Shown: piece after piece, positions 59,249-64,000 of the stretch
How the letters are laid out: the number at the start of each line of letters is the position of its first letter
Position numbering within the stretch: the first letter of the stretch is position 1
DNA from: Riemerella anatipestifer_E
GTDB lineage: Bacteria; Bacteroidota; Bacteroidia; Flavobacteriales; Weeksellaceae
Direction of reading: 5' to 3'
DNA: 64,000 nucleotides
NCBI RefSeq assembly: GCF_009932355.1
Contig: NZ_LEKU01000001.1
Location: forward strand, 1 to 64,000
Position numbers and translations under genes: made by a program
Notes under the pieces: model-generated
What the model saw: the letters and a program-made list of their open reading frames with translations, nothing else
What the model was told of the DNA's origin: nothing
Database searches by the model: none

Positions 59249-60790
59249 TTAAATTTTAGATAAAAGTGTTCTAAAGTTCACTTTATCATCTATAATTTTT
59301 CTTAAGTCTTCCACAGATACTCTTTCTTGTTTCATTGTATCTCTTTCCCTAAGAGTTACTGTATTATCATTAAGTGAATCATGGTCTACAGTAATGCAGA
59401 AAGGTGTACCTATGGCATCTTGTCTTCTGTAACGCTTACCAATACTATCTTTTTCTTCAAATATAACATTAAAGTCATACTTTAACTCGTTGAAGATTTT
59501 TTCTGCAAATTCTGGTAGCCCGTCTTTTTTCACCAATGGCAAAATAGCCGCTTTTACAGGAGCTAAAGCTGGAGGTAAAGACAATACCGTTCTTGTAGAG
59601 CCATCTTCTAAAGCCTCCTCCTTAAGAGAGCTAGAGAACACCGCTAGGAACATTCTGTCTAATCCTACAGAAGTTTCCACCACATAAGGCACATAGCTTT
59701 CGCCTCTCTCTGGATCAAAATATTGTAGCTTTCTACCAGAGAATTTCTCGTGTGCAGTAAGGTCAAAGTCTGTTCTTGAGTGGATACCTTCTAGCTCTTT
59801 AAATCCGAATGGAAATTTAAATTCTATATCCGCTGCTGCATTGGCATAATGAGCTAGCTTTTCATGGTCGTGAAACTTATAATTTTCCGTACCTAATCCA
59901 AGTGCCAAATGCCAGTTAAGTCGTTTTTGTTTCCATTCTTCGTAGAATGACAACTCCGTTCCTGGGGCTACAAAAAATTGCATTTCCATTTGTTCAAACT
60001 CTCTCATACGGAAAATGAATTGTCTCGCTACAATTTCATTTCTAAACGCCTTTCCGATTTGAGCAATCCCAAAAGGTAGCTTATGTCTAGAAGTTTTCTG
60101 CACATTAGAGAAGTTTACGAAAATACCTTGTGCTGTCTCTGGTCTTAGGTAAAGCTCCATGGCGTTTTCTGCGGAAGCTCCTAGTTTAGTCCCAAACATT
60201 AGGTTAAACTGTCTTACTTCTGTCCAGTTTTTAGAGCCTGTATCAGGGTCTGCTATTTCTAGCTCTTCTATAAGGGCTTTTACATCTGCTAAATCATTAT
60301 TATCAAGAGATTTAGCCATTCTAGTAAGAATGCTTTTCTGCCTTTCTCTATACTCTAAAACTCTAGGATTGGTATTTACAAATTGTTCCTCGTCAAAATC
60401 AGCACCAAATCTTTTTTGAGCTTTTGCTATTTCTTTCTGAGCCTTGTCTTCTAGTTTTGCACAATAGTCCTCTATAAGCACATCGGCTCTAAATCTTTTC
60501 TTGGAATCTTTGTTGTCTATCAAAGGGTCGTTGAAGGCGTCCACATGCCCAGAAGCTTTCCATGTAGTAGGATGCATTAGAATAGCAGAATCTAACCCAA
60601 CGATGTTTTCATTAAGCTGAGTCATGGCTTTCCACCAATATTGCTTTATATTATTTTTTAGTTCGGCACCATTTTGCCCGTAATCATAAACAGCAGATAG
60701 TCCGTCGTATATTTCACTAGATGGAAAGATAAACCCATATTCTTTAGCGTGGGATACCACTTTCTTAAAATCGTCTTCTTGCTTAGCCAT
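59249..60790 (-). CDS. glyS: Glycine-tRNA ligase (alpha2 type)
   Basis: The class IIa synthetase charges tRNA-Gly. The 513-residue single-chain enzyme has GFIFPSSEIYDGLSAVYDYG (20 residues) near the N-terminus, LRPETAQGIFVNFSN (about 216-230), the FRNEIVARQFIFRMREFEQMEM region and VVETSVGLDRMFLAVFSS near 370. This is the homodimeric form, not the GlyQ/GlyS heterotetramer. A -7 element lies 19 bp upstream. Confidence 0.96.
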   Translation of the reverse strand: MAKQEDDFKKVVSHAKEYGFIFPSSEIYDGLSAVYDYGQNGAELKNNIKQYWWKAMTQLNENIVGLDSAILMHPTTWKASGHVDAFNDPLIDNKDSKKRFRADVLIEDYCAKLEDKAQKEIAKAQKRFGADFDEEQFVNTNPRVLEYRERQKSILTRMAKSLDNNDLADVKALIEELEIADPDTGSKNWTEVRQFNLMFGTKLGASAENAMELYLRPETAQGIFVNFSNVQKTSRHKLPFGIAQIGKAFRNEIVARQFIFRMREFEQMEMQFFVAPGTELSFYEEWKQKRLNWHLALGLGTENYKFHDHEKLAHYANAAADIEFKFPFGFKELEGIHSRTDFDLTAHEKFSGRKLQYFDPERGESYVPYVVETSVGLDRMFLAVFSSSLKEEALEDGSTRTVLSLPPALAPVKAAILPLVKKDGLPEFAEKIFNELKYDFNVIFEEKDSIGKRYRRQDAIGTPFCITVDHDSLNDNTVTLRERDTMKQERVSVEDLRKIIDDKVNFRTLLSKI

Positions 60791-60809
60791 AATATTTAGA
60801 ATATACCTG

Positions 60810-60817
60810 CAAAAATA
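60810..60817 (-). promoter_or_regulatory. Promoter -7 element of glyS
   Basis: On the minus strand TATTTTTG matches TAnnTTTG 20 bp before the glyS ATG. Confidence 0.5.
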
Positions 60818-60879
60818 ACTTTTTTAATTTTAATTTTTGAGGTAAAATCAAATTCTATTTGATAAAAATGGATTGATAT

Positions 60880-61728
60880 TTAAAAATGGAAAATAGATTT
60901 GGCAATATTCCAAGCAGATTCAAAATGGAGCATATTCTGCTTAATCTCTATTTTTTCTAAATTCATAAAGTTGAAAAGTTGTTCCGTAGGCATATTTCCT
61001 ACGAGGTCATCTTTAGCCATTGGGCAACCGCCTATCCCTTTTATAGCCGAATCAAATCGTCTACAGCCCTTATCATACGCAGCCTTTAGTTTAATGTAAG
61101 AATCTTCGTATCTGTTATGAAAATGAGCACCAAAACTAATATCAGGGTGATTAGCAGGAATTTTATCAAATAAAAGTGCAATGCTTTCCGTAGTGGCTAC
61201 CCCTGTGGTATCTGAAAGTAATATATTTTTTACTCCTATTTCCGAAAATCGGTTCGCCCAAAAAGCAACATCTTCCCATTTCCAATCTTCTCCGTATGGA
61301 TTTCCAAATGCCATAGAAAAGTAGAGGTTAAGTGTTTTATTCTCAGTCTTTACCATTTCTAAAATGGTTTTTACCTGATTAAACGCTTCTTCTTGATCTT
61401 TATTGGTATTTCTAAATTGAAAGGTTTCGGATATAGAAAAAGGAAATCCCAAAATGTCTACATTGGCATGAGAAAGTGCCTTTTCTGCCCCTGTTATGTT
61501 AGCTACAATAACGGATAGTTTGGTGTTTGATAAAGACTTATCTATATTATCCAGTACTTCCCCAGAGTCCGCCATCTGCGGAATGGCTTTAGGAGAAACA
61601 AAGCTACCACAGTCCAACACATCAAACCCTACCTCCATTAAACTATTAAGGTAATTGATTTTTGTATCTGTTGGAATAAACTCACTCCAACCTTGCATTG
61701 CATCTCGTGAACATTCTGTTAGAAACAT
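60880..61728 (-). CDS. Hydroxymethylglutaryl-CoA lyase
   Basis: The enzyme cleaves HMG-CoA to acetoacetate and acetyl-CoA, the final step of leucine breakdown. The 282-residue TIM-barrel protein has ECSRDAMQG (about 5-13), LDCGSFVSPKAIPQMAD, GAHFHNR and the active-site segment GIGGCPMAKDDLVGN (about 231-245) with the catalytic Cys. No other leucine-degradation genes are adjacent. Confidence 0.93.
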   Translation of the reverse strand: MFLTECSRDAMQGWSEFIPTDTKINYLNSLMEVGFDVLDCGSFVSPKAIPQMADSGEVLDNIDKSLSNTKLSVIVANITGAEKALSHANVDILGFPFSISETFQFRNTNKDQEEAFNQVKTILEMVKTENKTLNLYFSMAFGNPYGEDWKWEDVAFWANRFSEIGVKNILLSDTTGVATTESIALLFDKIPANHPDISFGAHFHNRYEDSYIKLKAAYDKGCRRFDSAIKGIGGCPMAKDDLVGNMPTEQLFNFMNLEKIEIKQNMLHFESAWNIAKSIFHF

Positions 61729-61759
61729 AATTTTGGTTTAGGAGATAAACTCTAGTTTC

Positions 61760-61767
61760 CAAATATA
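61760..61767 (-). promoter_or_regulatory. Promoter -7 element of the HMG-CoA lyase gene
   Basis: On the minus strand TATATTTG matches TAnnTTTG 31 bp before the start codon. Confidence 0.5.
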
Positions 61768-61901
61768 ATAAAAACTTTTTAAAAGTAAATTTTATTTTAA
61801 TATTTTGATAATCATTTATTTATTATATTTTAGAGTTGGGTTGACTTTCAAGATTACAATGTAATTTTGAAGATATATAATGGTTTTTGTCTGATAATAT
61901 T

Positions 61902-61909
61902 TACCTTTG
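61902..61909 (+). promoter_or_regulatory. Promoter -7 element of xrtF
   Basis: TACCTTTG matches TAnnTTTG only 6 bases before the ATG at 61916, so the transcript may be leaderless. A TTG at 61887-61889 is only 12 bp upstream, too close for a normal -33. Confidence 0.45.
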
Positions 61910-61915
61910 TGTATT

Positions 61916-62443
61916 ATGTTTGAAGATTTTAAACCCACACTAAAAATCCTATTAAGATTTTTATTAGTTTATTTAGCCTTGCTGGGAATTTATCAGTTTT
62001 ATTTGAACACTCAAGAAGGTTTAGATGGCTTGTCAGTACATGTGGCCAACCAATGTACTTTGATACAGAATAACATAGGTTATCCTTCGCAAGCCATACC
62101 TCAACCAGAGCATAATACTTTGTGGTATTATGTAGGTGGAGAGTATGTGTCTAGAATGGTAGAAGGTTGTAATGCTGTATCTGTAATAATACTTTTTATA
62201 GCATTTATTTTTGCGTTTTATAGAGGTTTTAAGACTTTTATTTTTGTTTTTTCAGGAGTTATATTTCTGTATATCATAAATATACTTAGGATTGTTGGAA
62301 TAAATGTGGTGCTACTTGAATATCCATCTTATGGTAAAGCTGCCCATGATTATATATTCCCTGCGATTATTTACGGAAGTGTGGTTGTATTATGGATAAT
62401 TTGGATTAAATTTTTTGTACTGAAAGATGAAGTTCAAAGGTAA
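61916..62443 (+). CDS. xrtF: Exosortase XrtF family protein
   Basis: The 175-residue multi-spanning membrane protein carries the exosortase catalytic triad in the expected order: C85 (MVEGCNAVSV), R125 (NILRIVGIN) and H144 (KAAHDYIFP). This short Bacteroidota type is XrtF. Exosortases process proteins with C-terminal sorting tags. The ATG at 61916 is preferred over the TTG at 61907, which lies inside the -7. It overlaps the next gene by 17 bp. Confidence 0.88.
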   Translation: MFEDFKPTLKILLRFLLVYLALLGIYQFYLNTQEGLDGLSVHVANQCTLIQNNIGYPSQAIPQPEHNTLWYYVGGEYVSRMVEGCNAVSVIILFIAFIFAFYRGFKTFIFVFSGVIFLYIINILRIVGINVVLLEYPSYGKAAHDYIFPAIIYGSVVVLWIIWIKFFVLKDEVQR

Positions 62444-62861
62444 TCTTGTATTTGTTATACTCGGTATTATTGGTTTGATAGGGGTTCGTTTTTTAGAAGA
62501 AACTCTATTTTATGACCCTTTTTTAATCTATTTCAAAACTATGGATGGAGCTAAAGTATTCCCTGTTTTTCAGTGGGGAAAACTTGTTTCAGGACATCTT
62601 TTTAGGCTGATACTTAATTTATTTTTTTCGCTAATCATTGTTTATTTTCTTTTTAAAGATAAAACAAAGACAATGTTAGCTTGTGTTTTAATGTTATTAG
62701 TTTTTTTAATTACTTTTCCTATCTATCTCTATCTAGTTTATACGGAATTTGACTCAGGATTGCTTTTAGCTTTTTATGTTCGTAGATTTGTTATTCAACC
62801 TATAATTTTATTGCTCATCATTCCAATGTTTTATTATATGGATGTGAAGAACAAGAATTAA
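62427..62861 (+). CDS. Exosortase F system-associated membrane protein
   Basis: The 144-residue protein has four hydrophobic segments (about 5-20, 48-70, 76-98 and 118-138) and a short charged tail. Its start overlaps xrtF by 17 bp. The family is known as a partner gene of xrtF in Bacteroidota, and it is otherwise of unknown function. It is followed by a bidirectional terminator. Confidence 0.82.
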   Translation: MKFKGNLVFVILGIIGLIGVRFLEETLFYDPFLIYFKTMDGAKVFPVFQWGKLVSGHLFRLILNLFFSLIIVYFLFKDKTKTMLACVLMLLVFLITFPIYLYLVYTEFDSGLLLAFYVRRFVIQPIILLLIIPMFYYMDVKNKN

Positions 62862-62871
62862 ATTACAAAAC

Positions 62872-62912
62872 AAAAAGGCTTATCTAATTTATTACAGATA
62901 AGCCTTTTTTTA
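62872..62912. terminator. Bidirectional terminator between the xrtF pair and nfu
   Basis: A 14-bp stem (AAAAAGGCTTATCT at 62872-62885, AGATAAGCCTTTTT at 62896-62909) with a 10-nt loop has A and T runs on both sides, ending the convergent transcripts. Confidence 0.9.
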
Positions 62913-62923
62913 TAATTTATAAA

Positions 62924-63160
62924 CTATTCTACATTTTCTACTCGTGTAATTTCAGGAACCTTTTCTTTAACTGTATTTTCTACGCCTAGCTTCATTGTAG
63001 AGAAACTTACAGGACACCCAGAGCAGTTACCTAGTAATTTCACATAGACTACAGTGTCTTCTATTTTGATGAGCTCTATATCTCCACCATCTTTGTTAAG
63101 AAAAGGGCGAATGCTTTCTAGTGCATTTTCTACTCTTACTTCTAGACTATTATTTTCCAT
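62924..63160 (-). CDS. NifU C-terminal domain (Nfu-like) Fe-S carrier
   Basis: The 78-residue protein has the Fe-S-binding C-x2-C motif in LLGNCSGCPVSF (about 43-54) and DGGDIELIKIE at about 24-34. It would carry an Fe-S cluster to target proteins. It is a stand-alone Nfu domain and lies 33 bp downstream of mrp, a related Fe-S protein gene, on the same strand. Confidence 0.9.
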   Translation of the reverse strand: MENNSLEVRVENALESIRPFLNKDGGDIELIKIEDTVVYVKLLGNCSGCPVSFSTMKLGVENTVKEKVPEITRVENVE

Positions 63161-63193
63161 CTTTATTTTAATTCTTTAAATATAATATGGTAA

Positions 63194-64000
63194 TTATTTT
63201 TTTGGAGAACACCCTGCCATCGTAGTTATTTTAACGGCTTCTGTAGGAGGTAGATTTTTATTTCTTTCCACTAAGCTCTCTACCATTTTCTGAGTGGTTT
63301 CTGTATAGATTTCTGCAATTTTAGAACCATCTTGCAAAGCTGCTGGTCTTCCTATATCACCAGCTTCTCTTATACTTTGGATAAGAGGAATTTCGCCCAG
63401 TACAGGTATGCCCAAATCTTCCGCCATATATTGTGCTCCTTGTTTACCAAAGATATAATACTTATTATCAGGCAATTCTTCTGGTGTGAAATAAGCCATA
63501 TTCTCTATTAAACCTAAAACTGGAATATTGATACTTTCCATTTGGAACATTGCAATACCTTTCTTAACATCTGCAAGAGCAATATGTTGTGGGGTGCTTA
63601 CAATAACAGCTCCTGTTACAGGTACTTCTTGTATGATAGAAAGATGAATATCACCCGTTCCTGGAGGTAGGTCTATCAATAAGAAATCTAGTTCACCCCA
63701 AGCAGCATCTCTTAGCATTTGGTTGAGAGCTTTTGCAGCCATAGGACCTCTCCATACTACCGCTTGATTAGCTCCAGAAAAATAACCGATAGATAGCATT
63801 TTAACCCCATAATTTTCAATCGGTTTCATTAGATTTCTGCCATTTTCTTCAACAGAAATAGGTTTTTGCCCTTCGGTATCAAACATGGTAGGTACAGACG
63901 GGCCATAGATGTCTGCATCTAGTAAACCTACTTTAAAGCCCATTTTAACCAAAGATATCGCAAGGTTAGCAGCTACCGTAGATTTTCCTACACCACCTTT
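63194..64000 (-). CDS. Mrp/NBP35-type Fe-S scaffold ATPase, start outside the window
   Basis: The visible part reads without a stop to the window edge and includes, on the minus strand, the deviant P-loop KGGVGKST close to position 64000, LLDADIYGPSVPTMFD, PPGTGDIHLS and the C-terminal KITTMAGCSPKK. It is an incomplete gene; the first residues, including any N-terminal DUF59-type domain, lie beyond 64000. Mrp proteins carry Fe-S clusters to apoproteins, and nfu follows. Confidence 0.93.
   Translation of the reverse strand, partial: KGGVGKSTVAANLAISLVKMGFKVGLLDADIYGPSVPTMFDTEGQKPISVEENGRNLMKPIENYGVKMLSIGYFSGANQAVVWRGPMAAKALNQMLRDAAWGELDFLLIDLPPGTGDIHLSIIQEVPVTGAVIVSTPQHIALADVKKGIAMFQMESINIPVLGLIENMAYFTPEELPDNKYYIFGKQGAQYMAEDLGIPVLGEIPLIQSIREAGDIGRPAALQDGSKIAEIYTETTQKMVESLVERNKNLPPTEAVKITTMAGCSPKK

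Overview
The window reads as a piece of chromosome from a Flavobacteriia member (Bacteroidota), most like the Weeksellaceae group (Chryseobacterium, Riemerella and relatives). The reasons are low GC content (judged by eye, not computed), repeated Bacteroidota promoters of the form TTG-N17-23-TAnnTTTG, weak or absent Shine-Dalgarno sequences, a SprE/PorW-type lipoprotein of type IX secretion, an XrtF-type exosortase pair, an LptD-like protein, and S14, L36 and AccD proteins that have lost zinc ligands. I cannot assign the genus or species with certainty.

Layout. 1-264: a (TG)22 microsatellite and a terminator. 265-6665: an outer-membrane barrel protein (minus strand), then nadK, fbaA, accD and a DUF6973-like gene. 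6714-19794: a one-directional nickel/urease island containing an ABC importer (lipoprotein, permease, ATPase), a TonB-dependent receptor, ureA, ureB, ureC, ureE, ureF, ureG, ureD, hypA, hypB and a porin-like barrel. 19899-30609: tsaB, sprE/porW, maf, a TonB receptor with a PepSY membrane protein, a fused DhaK-DhaL kinase flanked by a decayed copy of the kdsC 3' end, kdsC and a DUF2520 gene. 30919-44666: a long ribosomal protein operon from rplC to rplQ, including secY, infA, rpmJ and rpoA but without rpsJ. 44745-53341: baeRF3-like, DDAH-like, gltA, eno, a small membrane protein, ridA and lptD, all on the minus strand. 53390-55229: an amidase and tRNA-Glu, rpsT, tRNA-Glu. 55295-64000: a GNAT acetyltransferase, a YkgJ-like protein, a frameshifted BCS1-like AAA ATPase, sufS, glyS, HMG-CoA lyase, the xrtF pair, nfu and an mrp that runs off the edge.

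How the genes work together. The urease island looks self-contained. The TonB receptor and ABC importer would bring in a metal or metal chelate (nickel is my inference), HypA, HypB, UreE and UreG would pass nickel on, UreD and UreF would help insert it, and UreA, UreB and UreC form the enzyme. Its most striking feature is a 62-residue N-terminal extension of the urease alpha subunit. It carries a twin-arginine (Tat) type signal in front of a catalytic subunit that is otherwise collinear with classical UreC. Urease is normally cytoplasmic, so this points to an exported or membrane-anchored urease.

Other notable points are the kdsC-end duplication beside dhaKL, inverted repeats in every longer spacer of the ribosomal operon, divergent promoters with mirror-image -7 elements, and the single-base frameshift in the AAA ATPase. 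No CRISPR array, insertion sequence, prophage or recognised riboswitch was seen.
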